Shown here piece by piece: positions 32,586 to 44,800 of a stretch of 64,000 nucleotides of DNA. This DNA comes from Wyeomyia smithii (Eukaryota; Arthropoda; Insecta; Diptera; Culicidae): the NCBI RefSeq assembly GCF_029784165.1, contig NC_073695.1, positions 214,716,396 through 214,780,395 on the forward strand. Reading direction: 5' to 3'. A model generated the notes under the pieces. It worked only from the letters and a program-made list of their open reading frames with translations, was not told the DNA's origin and did not search any database. Numbering within the stretch: position 1 is the stretch's first letter; each line of letters starts with the position of its first letter. Made by a program: the position numbers and the translations under genes.

Positions 32586-33985
32586 CCTATTTTTTTAACT
32601 TCTCACTGCTGCACAGTTTGTGATCGTTATCGGAACTTTTATTTACAAAATTATGTTTCCGTTTGTACTAATTTACAGCGCTGACCAGGTGAATTTATGT
32701 CCAGCACCAGGTCAGAACGGATCGTGACTGGCGTACCTAAATCTGAAGAGGCGGAGTTTGACCTATCTGTGCGATTAATAGTAGAACAGCAATGTTTGCT
32801 GGTTTTTTCGAGGGGTGAAGGACTTTGTGTTTATTTTTGGAAATTGAATTTTAATGAAATGGCGAATCGTAAATTACATTTAAACAGTGTTTGTATTCGG
32901 TAGCTGCCGTAGTAGCATGCAAACATTTAAGCTTTCATTGTAGTTCAATTATAGTTATAGTTTAATTATGTTTGATGTATGTGTATTCAGAAGATTAGTT
33001 TTATGAGGGAACGCAATTCAAATTGCTTCAACTATTAACATTTAATCGAAGTTTCACAGTTTGCCTATGTTTCGAAATGCTAACAACCAGTAAAAATCAC
33101 GCAAATGATCAATTGAAATTTGCACCGATTGCAGTCAATCCATCAGTGTCTGGGTGTCACTCAATTTGCAGCTGATTTACCTTCGTTTACTATTTTGTTT
33201 TCATTCTGTTTCCTAATAGAAACAATACTAAAATCCAATTGGAAGACATTGAACAGAAAAAAATCAATCGAATGTGTCACTTCGGCATAGAGCCTTTCAG
33301 TCCGTATACAGAACAATTCTACATGGTTTTGGCACTGTATGCCGTTCTTAGATTTCCCCTTCTGATGTGGGTTTCATGTGCTTGCATGATCCAATGCATA
33401 AATATGAAAAGTACATGATATTTCCATCAATATAATAAAAAAACCCAAGTAAGAATAAATGAAACAAGCCACCCTTCAGCGTTCAAGTGTGATCCCCTCC
33501 AAACGAGGGGTGTTTTAATTTAACCGGGTTTTTGTTATATGTGCACTTGTACATTGCTAACATGTTCGGATGAAGAGAAAATGGGGAATAAAACGTTCCT
33601 AGTTTCGGAGCCAATAAAATCTGGAGCTTCGAGTCCGTGTGTGCTGCGGTCGGTCGAAAAAAATCGGGCACAATTGAAAGTACAGTCACATAGCATCCAC
33701 TTTACTGCCGAATTCAGTGTGGTAGCCGCAGTGCATCCGGACAACAGCCAAAAGTACTTATGAGTGTTGCAAGGAATGAGTGGTGCTCCGTACTTTTACT
33801 GTGGTTGTCGTCTGGAGGGCCCACATCACACATCAACATGTCTATCACTAGTGTTTCGAGTGGGTCGGACATGCATCGCCAAAACTCGAGCTATTTTTCA
33901 TTCGAAGCATCTTGAACGCTATGAGACTTTTATGACCGAAAAGGATTCTGGAATTCATAAATAGGTCAACGGACAGAGCGACAGT
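32586..33985. other. No recognised gene; short frames only
   Basis: Two adjacent plus frames, 33539-33763 (74 codons) and 33764-33964 (66 codons), are composition-wise protein-like but match no family I know. They have no start context or splice evidence that I could judge. Confidence 0.3.
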
Positions 33986-34395
33986 CCTGTGCGCCGCCAT
34001 GCCGCGCCGCCGCCGCTGACACTTTTACGCACGCCGCCGCCGCCGATGGTTTTGATTCGGCACGCCGCCAAGGAAATTTTTATCGCGCCGATAGTCATTT
34101 CTTTGCTGGTTGTTAAATTGTTTGTTTACTTGATTCCTAACCATTCTTATTTCTTTTTTGACATCCTTTGACATCCTGTCAACATATTTTTAACTATTTA
34201 TGTTGAATTAAAAAACCGAACATGAGAGTGTACACATTATACGCAATATTTTGGAAGTGGTAATTGGTGTCACGCCGGTACACGCCGCCGCCGCCGCCGC
34301 CGAGAATTACCAACGGCGTCACGCCGGCGCGCCGATCGCTGCCGAGGTAAAATGTTTCTACGCCGCCGCAGCCGATGATATGGTCGGCGCACAGG
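33986..34395. mobile_element. GCC-rich MITE-like element
   Basis: CCTGTGCGCCG (33986-33996) is repeated inverted at 34385-34395. Both ends are loaded with CGCCGCC triplets (33996-34075 and 34276-34375) around an AT-rich centre. No TSD is obvious. The frame at 33989-34171 is an artefact of the GCC triplets. Confidence 0.6.
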
Positions 34396-34918
34396 TCTAG
34401 TATCATCTAACGTGGCTCTTTGATGCTGGGAGCGTAGAAGTATTACTGCTTAAATTATCAATTTCGACAGACGTGGAATAGAGTAAAATTCTATTTGGAT
34501 AAGGCTGTTTTACAGACTGGAAAAAAGAATTGACAATCCCTTCAATTGGGGCCTTCAACGACATTTAGGACTCAATAATCTTTTATCAGGAATCTTTGTT
34601 TTGTTCCGCTGATAAGTTTTGGAAGCTGAACTCGAACATTATATCCTCAATCAGAATTATTCAATTCTTATGTTCCACAAGAAATGATAAGCAATCCACA
34701 CCCTGTTTTTTATTCGTATAAACAAATGACAACAGGGTCAACAACGAAGACGAAGACGACAACGTCGACGATGACGACGCTAACAACAAAGTAGCGCCAT
34801 TAATCACCGAGCACCGAATCAAAGCATAAAATTTCCCCCCACGTCTCGGACTGCGAAGATTTTGTCATACATTCATCTCATTCACTGGTCTAAAGTTTTG
34901 CGAAAGCAACCGACGCCG
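34396..34918. promoter_or_regulatory. Possible upstream region of the 34919 frame
   Basis: Unique sequence. CATAAAAT at 34825-34832 could serve as a TATA box, giving a leader of roughly 60 bases. A GAC/AAC-rich stretch is at 34735-34795. Speculative. Confidence 0.25.
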
Positions 34919-35014
34919 ATGAAAGTTCGTGGCTTGTGCTGCTTAGGTTATCTCTTGCTAGCCATCATCACTGTCAGTGGCAGCAGTTGCCGCAGTCAAC
35001 ACCAACGAGGGTGA
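34919..35014 (+). CDS. Candidate small secreted peptide or first coding exon
   Basis: ATG at 34919 opens 31 codons ending at TGA 35012-35014, too short for most ORF callers. The product begins MKVRGLCCLGYLLLAIITVS: basic n-region (K, R), 14-residue hydrophobic core, small residues near a plausible cleavage site (VSGSS-C), then a basic tail. That is a classic signal-peptide layout. The following bases hold possible donors (GAGG|GTGACG near 35010; GTG|GTAGGA near 35023). The +1 frame stays open about 27 further codons with a charged, soluble composition (DVGGRKQHRGLVHYKEAETR), so either a first exon or a one-base lesion is possible. The surrounding sequence is non-repetitive in this window. Family not recognised; it may also be chance. 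Confidence 0.35.
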   Translation: MKVRGLCCLGYLLLAIITVSGSSCRSQHQRG

Positions 35015-35261
35015 CGTCGGTGGTAGGAAGCAGCATCGCGGCTTGGTCCACTATAAGGAGGCAGAAACCAGAACGGACTGATTCAATAACGATCCGCGTT
35101 GAAGCGGGGTCTCCTGCTGCATTGGTGAATACATCAAAGAAAGAAAACAGATGAGAGTATTAACAGTTGAAAACAGCAAATCAAATCCATCGACGATGAG
35201 AATGAATGTTTTGAACATTAACCGAAACACTTTTCGAATTTCCACATCCTGTTTTCAGGTT

Positions 35262-37213
35262 TCCTTTTTTTTCTGTTTTCTATTTTCTATTTTCTATTTT
35301 CAGTTTTCTGTTTTTTTTTTCTATTTTCTATTTCATGTTTCCTATTTTCTATTTTCTATGTTCTATTTTCTTATTTTCTATTTTCTATTTTCTATTTTCT
35401 ATTTTCTATTTTCTATTTTCTATTTTCTATTTTCTATTTTCTATTTTCTATTTTCTATTTTCTATTTTCTATTTTCTATTTTCTATTTTCTATTTTCTAT
35501 TTTCTATTTTCTATTTTCTATTTTCTATTTTCTATTTTCTATTTTCTATTTTCTATTTTCTATTTTCTATTTTCTATTTTCTATTTTCTATTTTCTATTT
35601 TCTATTTTCTATTTTCTATTTTCTATTTTCTATTTTCTATTTTCTATTTTCTATTTTCTATTTTCTATTTTCTTTTTTCTATTTTCTATTTTCTATTTTC
35701 TATTTTATATTTTCTATTTTCTATTTTCTATTTTCTATTTTCTATTTTCTATTTTCTATTTTCTATTTTCTATTTTCTATTTTCTATTTTCTATTTTCTA
35801 TTTTCTATTTTCTATTTTCTATTTTCTATTTTCTATTTTCTATTTTCTATTTTCTATTTTCTATTTTCTATTTTCTATTTTCTATTTTCTATTTTCTATT
35901 TTCTATTTTCTATTTTCTATTTTCTATTTTCTGTTTTCTATTTTCTATTTTCTGTTTTCTATTTTCTATTTTCTATTTTCTATTTTCTATTTTCTATTTT
36001 CTATTTTCTATTTTCTATTTTCTATTTTCTATTTTCTATTTTCTATTTTCTATTTTCTATTTTCTATTTTCTATTTTCTATTTTCTATTTTCTATTTTCT
36101 ATTTTCTATTTTCTATTTTCTATTTTCTATTTTCTATTTTCTATTTTCTATTTTCTATTTTCTATTTTCTATTTTCTATTTTCTATTTTCTATTTTCTAT
36201 TTTCTATTTTCTATTTTCTATTTTCTATTTTCTATTTTCTATTTTCTATTTTCTATTTTCTATTTTCTATTTTCTATTTTCTATTTTCTATTTTCTATTT
36301 TCTATTTTCTATTTTCTATTTTCTATTTTCTATTTTCTTTTTTTCTATTTTCTATTTTCTATTTTCTATTTTCTATTTTCTATTTTCTATTTCCTATTTT
36401 CTATTTTCTATTTTCTATTTTCTATTTTCTATTTTCTAATTTCTATTTTCTATTTTCTATTTTCTATTTTCTATTTTCTATTTTGTATTTTGTATTTTGT
36501 ATTTTGTATTTTGTATTTTGTATTTTGTATTTTGTATTTTGTATTTTGTATTTTGTATTTTGTATTTTTTATTTTGTATTTTGTATTTTGTATTTTGTAT
36601 TTTGTATTTTGTATTTTGTATTTTGTATTTTGTATTTTGTATTTTGTATTTTGTATTTTGTATTTTGTATTTTGTATTTTGTATTTTGTATTTTGTATTT
36701 TGTATTTTGTATTTTGTATTTTGTATTTTGTATTTTGTATTTTGTATTTTGTATTTTGTATTTTGTATTTTGTATTTTCTATTTTCTATTTTCTATTTTC
36801 TATTTTCTATTTTCTATTTTCTATTTTCTATTTTCTATTTTGTATTTTGTATTTTGTATTTTGTATTTTGTATTTTGTATTTTCTGTTTTCTATTTTCTA
36901 TTTTCAATTTTCAATTTTCAATTTTTAATTTTCTATTTTCTATTTTCTATATTCTATTTTCTATTTTCTATTTTCTATTTTCTATTTTCTATTTTCTATT
37001 TTCTATTTTATATTTTCTATTTTCTATTTTCTATTTTCTATTTTCTATTTTCTATTTTCTATTTTCTATTTTCTATTTTCTATTTTCTATTTTCTATTTT
37101 CTATTTTCTATTTTCTATTTTCTATTTTCTATTTTCTATTTTCTATTTTCTATTTTCTATTTTCTATTTTCTATTTTCTATTTTCTATTTTCTATTTTCT
37201 ATTTTCTATTTTC
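35262..37213. repeat. Heptanucleotide satellite (TATTTTC)n with (TATTTTG)n blocks
   Basis: About 280 head-to-tail copies of a 7-bp unit. The main variant is TATTTTC; 36482-36776 and 36840-36880 are pure TATTTTG blocks, separated by C-type units. Small variants (TATTTTA, TATTTCC, TTTTTCC) are scattered. Because 7 is not a multiple of 3 and no unit phase makes a stop, all three plus frames stay open as FSIFYFL repeats. Apparent proteins of 701, 628 and 143 residues here are artefacts. The plus strand is almost free of A outside one base per unit and of G outside the G-type blocks. Confidence 0.97.
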
Positions 37214-38208
37214 ACATTTAAGGGTAAAAGCTATCCTATCAATCATAACATTTTAGAGCAGAAGATAATTTCAAAAAATTCCGTAACAAAACTAAACTGT
37301 CTCGTGCACTTTTTGTGCTAGTCGTCTGCCAGCAACAGCTCTGGCAAGCAACTAATAAAAGTTTTCCACAATATATCATTGCAAAAATTCAATGGTCGAA
37401 TAATTATCCCTCGGAACGGAAGAACTTGCACATTCACTGTCCCCTATTCTGATCATCTAGGGGAAATCCCACATAATAGGCACATTTTCAAACTGCGGTG
37501 ATCAAACATATGCATATGTCGGTGTGACCATGTCTGCGAAATGCAAAAGATGCACACTGCACATTAGAGTGGCCATATTTTATATGGCCGTTTTTGAAAC
37601 TATCGATCTTAATGAGCGCCGGGCTGAAAAAGTTTCCTTTTGACCTCTACAATAAGCCACGAAAATTTAAAGTTGATCGGAGTTTATTTAATGGACCCAC
37701 AAAGCGCTTATATTTAAGAAATCGATTTACATGAAAATTGTACGGAGTTTTATTCTTTTTTTTTAACATATATCTCTTGATAAACGTATCCAAACGCACT
37801 TGTATTTTTATAAAACCATCATATTATTGTCCTTATTTAAGTTTAAAATAATCTAAAACTTTTGGTGTTTGTTAAAAAGTTCGGATTTAGAATGAGGTGG
37901 GTATTTTTACGGTATGAACCAACAACATGCAATATAAACTGAAGTTCGTCTTCATTATGTGTTGAAACACGGTTAAAATTTTTCATGAATTTAACACCAT
38001 GTTTTGTGGCGTCGTTGAAAGCGAATAATTTTTGAAAGAAGTTTGCTATTCCTCATTATTTTTCTACTCGGCTGGGTCACGGTCGAAAAAATCAACATGA
38101 GGTTCAAAACTCGAAAAGAAAGCATTGTATAAAACGAGATGGGATTAATTACATACTAGTAACTGTTCAGCATTTTATTGCTTGCGACATTCGACAGCAG
38201 CTTTTTAA

Positions 38209-38453
38209 GGCCAAACGGTATTGGAGCCAAAAATGGCCGACTTCGAGCCACCACTTTGAATTTTCAAATGCACAAGACTCGGTAACAGGTAATGCGTCAT
38301 CTGTGAAAACGCTGTTTTATGTTTGCTGTGGTGAAGCAAACATAAAATAGCGTTTTCACAGGGAATGCATTATTTATTTCCGAGTCCTGTGCTTCTAAAA
38401 GTACGAAGTGGCGGCTCGAAATTGGCTGTTAGTGGCTTCAATACCGTTTCACC
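38209..38453. mobile_element. TTAA-flanked hairpin MITE (piggyBac-like), nested
   Basis: TTAA lies at 38205-38208 and 38454-38457. TIRs are GGCCAAACGGTATTG and GGTGAAACGGTATTG. The whole 245 bp is an imperfect hairpin around GTGGTG (38320s), with arms sharing CGCTATTTTATGTTTGCT-like sequence. Confidence 0.85.
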
Positions 38454-39658
38454 TTAAGGACCATTCGCTTTTAATCGCCTGATCATTTTTTGTTTAAATT
38501 CAAGCTTAAATACCACAAGTGATTCTTCATCTTTTTAGTTACAGCGTCTGAAACGACTATCAATTTCGATATATGCGAAAGAATCACGTAAAAAATTCAT
38601 AACTTGAATCATACATTGGATAGCATTCGTACACCCGAAAAACACCTGAATGTGAAGTTTGACTATAAAAAGGAACATGTCTCGAATGCGATTTATGGTC
38701 AATGATCAGAGCAAATATTTTCTCAGGCAATAAATGTTATTTTTAACCATATAGCGTGTGATAAGTAAAAAAGGGTCACTTTACAACCAAGAAATGTGAA
38801 TGCTAACTCCAAGAGCACTTCATAATCGCCACGAACTTGATTGCATAAAATTGCTTGATTTGATTGCAATCTTCATCGTACCATTTCGACCGAACTTTTG
38901 GATCATTGAAGCTGTGAATCATTTCGCTTGATGCTCTTGTAAAATAGTTGAAGAAAGGTGTTTAAGGTCCGATGCTTTTGCCATGTAATATATTTTGCAT
39001 AAAAGTTCATAGATATGAAGAGGATAAGTAATATTGGTTAGTTTTCGAAACTTTTCTGAAATATTCCAATCCACTAGCGTATTATGAACTTCTTAGGCGA
39101 TATTTTTGCCGGAGATTTAATAAATTTTAAGCGCGCCTAAGAACTTTGCTGTTCAATCGTAACTCATAAGAATTGCAATTCGATTAACATGAGATATACC
39201 GACTATATTTGAAAAAAATCACCGTCCTGGTGAATTTAGATAACTAGTGCTGAACTGTTCCATAGAAAAAAAAAAAAATAATACTAAAACTAACATTAAA
39301 TCAATACAAAAAGCTCTTAACCCTTTCCCGCTCATGGTGACTCTAGAGCACCAAGAATTATAATCATCATATCTTGACATAAAATAGTTTGTTGTGCTTA
39401 CGATTGTTCCATAAACTTTTATATGCTGCCTCAGAGCATCACTGGGCGTTTGCTTCAAAATACTACAGTTAACAATAATTTTAGTTAGTCTACAAAGTAT
39501 TCAGCTTGAAGTTTCTCGTGAAGCTATAAATTTTAATGATAAACCTTGTGAGCGGGAGAGTGTTAATAACTTTAATAATTTTGCTTCACCAATCCGATTG
39601 TGACAGTTCACTAGGGATATAATCACTGAATGGCAGCTTCAAATCTTCTAACAAATAC

Positions 39659-39815
39659 AAGAGGTCATTCATTTATTACGTAACGTACTCAGAAGAAGAA
39701 GATATTCAATGAAGAGTTCCATTGTGCGAGGCCCCCATGCAAAATTGTGTTATTCAGGAATAGAAGGTATTCAAAATTGCTAAAATTTAGCGTTACGTAA
39801 CATGTGAATGTCTCT
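39659..39815. mobile_element. Short ACGTAACG-type MITE, nested
   Basis: AGAGGTCATTCATTTATTACGTAACG inverted against GCGTTACGTAACATGTGAATGTCTCT. Related in style to 3272-3418 and to a partial end near 46850. Confidence 0.6.
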
Positions 39816-40086
39816 TATGATATGGTTTTATGATTAAAGAGTAATTCGACACAAAATATACAATTATTTTAAGAAACTAAGGCAAAAAACTTCATGAAGA
39901 GATGAAAAAAAAGCAATTCTTATGAGAATCTATTTTTTTAAATATAAGCGTTTTGTGAGTCCATTAAATGAACTCGGATCAACTTCAAATTTCTATGGCT
40001 TATTTTTGGAGTAAAAAGGAAACTTTTTTCGCCCGGCGCTCATCGAAATCGCATGATGTTACAAAAATGGCCACTCTACTGCACAT

Positions 40087-42270
40087 GCAAGTGAGTGCTA
40101 TCCGTTCCCCCATCCCCTGCTGACTGATCTAGTTCTATTTTCTGCGGTGGGGGAATATCAGGCAAATATCAAAGCTGGCTCAACCTATGCTCGTTGCACA
40201 TATTCATATCTCTTCCCCCTTGAGCCGAAGCCAGCTCGTGTGGGAGAGGACGGCCTTACCCAGCAAGAGTTAAATAGTAGCAAAGTTTCATCGTAATAAA
40301 TTTTATTTAATTTATTGCACCGAAAAATTCAACACACTCATAAATAACACATCGTCCTGTGGTGAAAGAAAAGGAGATTCATCTTTCAGACGCAATGTTG
40401 CACGCGGTTGCATGATCATCAGTGCCGTCTGCTGTGTCAAGCGAGAGTGCAGTTCAAATTTGAGCCATGTCTCTGTGGATGAGGCGCATTCATTATGAAT
40501 GCTTGAGATAGCGTGATCCGCATGACGGATGCCAGAAGCAATTGGCAATTTGATTTAAATTCATTAAAACCTTTAAATGTTTGATATATTGCTATTAAAA
40601 AAAATCCGGCTGATTTATGCTCACAATTTCATATTATGGTGCTAAATTTTAATCTGGAAAAGGAAGACATTCCTTCGAATCGAAACTGGCAGCACGATTC
40701 GTGCCTATTCGTAACATTCGTAATACAATCTGTGAATTAAACCGATCCCAGATGATGATGATTCGGACGACGATGCCTTCGGTAGCCACATTAGAAATAA
40801 TGTTACCCCTTTACCTCGAGTGGGCGGCCGTCGAACTGTGTAATCGTAAAACATGGCGTTGACGCTAAAGAACCTACCCCGAGTGCAGTCCGGTAGTTTG
40901 ACTGTTACAATTACACAACTGGGCAACGACGACGCCTCGCCACGGTGGACAGCCCATAAACACATCATCTAACGCACTCTGTAGCCTCTATGAGCTGGGC
41001 AAGGATCCAAAAACCAGCTTCTAGCCGTCGTCGTGCGGAAGGAAACATTCAAAATTAATGCTTCTGCTGGCACTACACGAAATGGGATCTGGCAATGACT
41101 AACTAACTTGAGTAGATGCAGCGGCGGTGATGGCTATGTAGTCTCACCTAGTGCATCGAATGATGCCACCGCCCGCCGGTATGGTAGTCATATCCTCGAG
41201 GCAACACTGTACGGGACTGACTGCGACTGATAGGCGCCGCTATCCTGGCTGGTATTCCTAAGTACAGAAGCGCAGGTACATGGCATGGCGATACATTACA
41301 CGGTTTGGAAAAGTGTTTACGTAAACAATAATGTTCCTGTTTGTCTTCGTCTCCGCAAATTTACCGTTCTTTCGATGAATGTGAAAATTTGCGAAGTAGA
41401 TGTAAATGTATGCAGAAGTGGATTCAGGGGAAAATGTGTTTGAATAGCGCCGGAAGGATTCCCGATTAGTACTTCCCAATGCAATGTGTTTCAATTTATT
41501 TGTTCATTAAGTTTGCATTCCAGTTGCAGTGGCGTTGTTTCGCCTGATCGGATCGGATCGTACGAAGTTGTTTGTGCGAACTTACTCGGATTATCGTCCA
41601 TTGTATTAGGATTATATTACAGTTTGATATTTGTTTCCTTATCACGGATTTATCTATCGAACAAATCTATTCTTTTCTTTGAAAAACGTTCGAACATCAA
41701 GGGGTTAACGGTTTTTTAAAAAGCTGTATTTTGAGCAATTCTTGATCTTTTTATTAATTTATATCTCTCAACATGGTCCTCGAATCCTAAAAACAATGGG
41801 TTTTTTAATGAGTAATCATAGAGCTTTCATTTTTCGCCGTCATCTTGGATTTTATCAGTAAAACCCAAAACGACATATTGTCTCTGTTTTCCAATAGTGG
41901 TGTCAAATTCAAAATGTTGTTAAAAGATCTTGTCAATTCCGAATGTTCCTGCAATTTTTGTAAATATTTAGCACTTATTCAGGAAGTTAAGTTGAGAAAT
42001 CTGGGCCAAGATGTTTATGAAATTCTAGATTTAAGATCTATGAAATTAAAGAAAAGTGTAGATTAATAAGAGTAATAAGAGATTTTATTACTGAGTTTGA
42101 ATGTTCTTACTAATTTACTTAATCTTTATGTTTCTTGAATCGTTATGTGTGGTGACTATTGGTAAATTAAAACCAATGAATTAAAACCGATTTTTTCCAC
42201 TTTAATTGTATTTTAGTTTTTGATAGGCACTCATATTTCTTTTTGGATGTATTGATCGCAGGCTCGTTTT
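40087..42270. other. Unique region, no recognised gene
   Basis: A minus frame at 40312-40548 (78 codons) ends beside AATAAA-containing sequence (about 40315, minus strand) and contains an acceptor-like CTTTTCTTTCACCACAG. It could be a terminal exon but shows no family match. Minus 40705-40968 and plus 41845-42066 (73 codons, includes a CSCNFCKYL cluster) are also unassigned. No repeats recognised. Confidence 0.3.
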
Positions 42271-42329
42271 TGGTCTAGTTTAATCGAATCAGTTTTCGTC
42301 CTTTATTAAAATACCTTCTGTTACCTACT

Positions 42330-43960
42330 TTATTCAACTTTGATGGCAACAGTCCTCCTAGTGGTCTTATGCCGAACGAATAACAGATGCTCAGGTTTGT
42401 CGGTCTTAGACAGCCGTTTCTTAGTCGCCTCGAACGCCAACAGCTCGTGAGCCTTCCTCGACAGCGCACAACCACTGCATGCGGGGGCTACCCCGGAGTG
42501 CACGGCCTTTTTCTGGTTCTCTGTTGAAAAAAGTTTAGTAGCTTTTACTCCAGGCATTCTGGTTACATGCCCAGCTTATTCCAACCAACTGTTATGTCAG
42601 CATATCTGTACACTTGGTATAGCTCGTCTGCGCCACACTCCATCTTTTAACTTATCATCAAGTATTGAAGGCAGCACCTTACGCTTAAAAGCACCGAGCA
42701 TTTGTCGATCGGTTGACTGTAGCGTCCAATATGTATGACCGTAAAGGATAACCGGGAGGATCAAAATCCTCTGCAGCATCAGTTGTGATCAGAAAGAAAA
42801 AAACAAAAATGTAACAGAAGTTGTTATTTTGTTACGGGAAAAACCTTACAGGCTGTGTTTTCAATTTGGTCCCGTTAGGTGTTAAAATAACAGAAATTAT
42901 AACAGAAATGATTCTACTAGTATCAAACATGTATCAAAATTTGTTACTAATGTATCAGCTTTCTAACAAAACAAGATAGTTTATAGAACAGTATAGTAAT
43001 AACCTTTGTTAGAAATAACAGCTTTTGATAAAGACGAAAAATTTGTTAAACTTGCTTCAGTACAACTTCATTTCAGGATTTGTTATTATAACTCATCCAG
43101 ATTCAATTTTGTTACCAAAAGCATATGGAAAAATACTAAATCGCATCAAAATATGTAACTTGTATCTGCTGTTGATAGAGTTTTGTAACGTTTCAGTTAT
43201 GCTCTTCTGATCGGGTAGTCTGTAGGCTACGGGGTTTTATCTGGCTACGTAGCCCGTAAAAAGTCCTATTTGTAACTACAGCTTGTCGTTTGACTTCGCT
43301 GTTCACATCGCTGTTACATGTCATGACGGAACCAAGATATTTGAATTGGTCAATCACTTCGAAGATTTCCCCATCTAGCTACACTTCAGAACCGCTAGCA
43401 CACATTATCCGCCAGTTACCACGTGATTTGTTTTGGCTTCTTTTGAAAGGCCTGTAGACCTCTTCCACAGCTCTACGGTTAAACCCTATTATAACGATGT
43501 CATTTACAAAGATGTGAGATGTAAGATTTTGTAAAGGTGCCGTTTCTTTCTACGTTTACTCTTCGTACTGTACATTCCAAGGCGTCTCTTCGTTTCAGTC
43601 CATCCAACGTCACGAAATCGGCTTGTGACTCCTCCCCCTTTTCGTATGAATGATGTTCTCTTCAGCGTGAATCGGTTTCGTCGGAAACACGTGCTCTATC
43701 ATTAGTTGCCACAGCTCATTTCACTTGACCGAGTCGTACGCCACCTTGAAATCCATAAACAGATTCTGCAGGTTTGTATTTCCGAAACTTAATAACTAAC
43801 CTGAGATCTGTTGCTGGGTGAAGATTAGATCTATCGTGAAGCGTCTCTCTCACATACTCACTTGGTATTCACCGATGAACAGCTTCCCCAACGGTCTCAA
43901 TCCTAAGAACGGCATACGGGAGAGCACTCTGTACTTAGAATTTAGCATCGTGGTTTACAC
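42330..43960 (-). pseudogene. RTE-type LINE fragment (RT to C-terminus), interrupted by a MITE
   Basis: Minus-strand reading gives, in order: RPLGKLFIGEYQ (about 43890), RT motif A FMDFKVAYDSVK (about 43740-43775, catalytic D present), FEVIDQFKYLGSVMT (about 43330-43365), then after the MITE LILPVILYGHTYWTLQSTDR (about 42715-42775), GVWRRR and AGHVTRMPG (about 42545-42570). Blocks between motif A and FEVID are partly lost, and frameshifts and stops are common. It has the same clade signature as the RTE copy at 1.5-3.2 kb but covers the opposite end, so the two do not overlap much. Confidence 0.82.
42787..43212. mobile_element. MITE inserted in the RTE fragment
   Basis: GATCAGAAAGA at 42787 and inverted GATCAGAAGAGC ending at 43212. 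The RTE reading continues across it (YGLRSQIKPRSLQ on one side, LQRILILPVILYG on the other). The core is full of TTGTTAC/GTAACA motifs. No clear TSD. Confidence 0.75.
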
Positions 43961-44364
43961 ATGTGAGGGATTTCAGCACGGTTGACAATTGTGCGTGGAT
44001 CTTACATACGACGACTAGCCCAATATCCGTAACGTCCGAAAAGTGTCGACCGGTTAATAAGAACATGATCGATCCAGGAGCAGGTGTCACCAATTGGGTT
44101 GTCTGTGGGTGTGCTTCTGTATATATAAACGTGCAAAGTAGGTGTATCGGGGGCTATGTGTAATGTCCACGGTCCATACAGCATTTCTAGAAGTTATATG
44201 AGCAGTTGTCCACGGTCTCAGGAGAGATATTTTGGATTCCACCACGGTGTTTTTGCAAGCTCATCAGATATGCAGGATTCGCTATCTGCTGTGAAAAATT
44301 TTGAAAGCTAGTGATTCTCTGAGGATAAATGACAAGCTTGGCTGTCGGTATGACTCGGTGTGGA
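43961..44364. other. No confident feature
   Basis: A minus frame at 44002-44184 contains SWIDHVLIN, faintly like a LINE endonuclease end, but is too short to call. Confidence 0.3.
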
Positions 44365-44800
44365 TGCTGTCTCGTCTAATAACGTATCTTTCCTTTTATT
44401 CTGATTATACTGGTAAACAAAAGTTTCGTGATTTTATTTGGATCTGATGGTATCACAGAAAAATGACGGTGAACCGGTGAAAGTTTAGAAAAGGAGTGTT
44501 TGCGGCCTACTGTCAAGCATGGCGGTGGTGACTTACTTTACCAACATCGAGTTTTCCACTAACTTAGCATGACTTAGAATTTTTTTCTGCAGGTTTTGCT
44601 TCTAAGTTCGATGGAATCATGAAAAAGGAGGTTCATTTGGTGATTTTGGTTCAAAAACTAAAATAGTGGTAGAGACATACGTTCCAGCACGACGAAGATC
44701 CGGAGCACACCTCAAAACTGGTTTCGCAGTGGTTCTAAAAAAGCGTTCGGGTAAAACGCACCAGTTAACGAAAGCAGAGTATATTCTTGTTAAAGCGGAG
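44365..44800 (+). pseudogene. Tc1-family transposase relic
   Basis: Multi-frame reading shows FVILFGSDGI (about 44430-44450), LRPTVKHGGGD (about 44500-44530), DGIMKKEVHLVIL (about 44610-44645) and FQHDEDPEHTSKLVSQWF (about 44684-44738). These match Tc1-type order. The second catalytic aspartate block reads DEDPEHT for DNDPKHT. The first aspartate block (FSDESKF) has become LVNKSF-like. Stops are frequent; inactive. Confidence 0.78.

Larger units (their letters stand above)
37565..40078. mobile_element. hAT-like nonautonomous element, 2.5 kb, long TIRs
   Basis: An 8-bp TSD CTGCACAT (37557-37564 and 40079-40086) flanks TAGAGTGGCCAT ends. The TIRs extend about 165 bp at roughly 80% identity (shared GAGCGCCGGGC, AAGTTTCCTTTT, AATAAGCCA, AAGTTGATC, TTTAATGGAC, GCTTATATTTAA). 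An 8-bp TSD and ends of this type suit hAT. No transposase frame is seen. Two MITEs (38209-38453 and 39659-39815) are nested inside. Confidence 0.85.

Noticed and set aside
33989..34171. Proline/arginine-rich frame over CGCCGCC triplets
   Set aside because: Composition artefact of the GCC-rich MITE ends.
35151..37256. Very long open frames (701, 628 and 143 codons) with Phe/Ile/Tyr/Leu repeats
   Set aside because: They are the three-frame reading of a 7-bp tandem repeat that contains no stop in any phase; not a membrane protein.
40312..40548. Minus 78-codon frame as a terminal exon with polyA signal
   Set aside because: Acceptor-like and AATAAA motifs are present, but such motifs are common in AT-rich DNA and no upstream exon was found.
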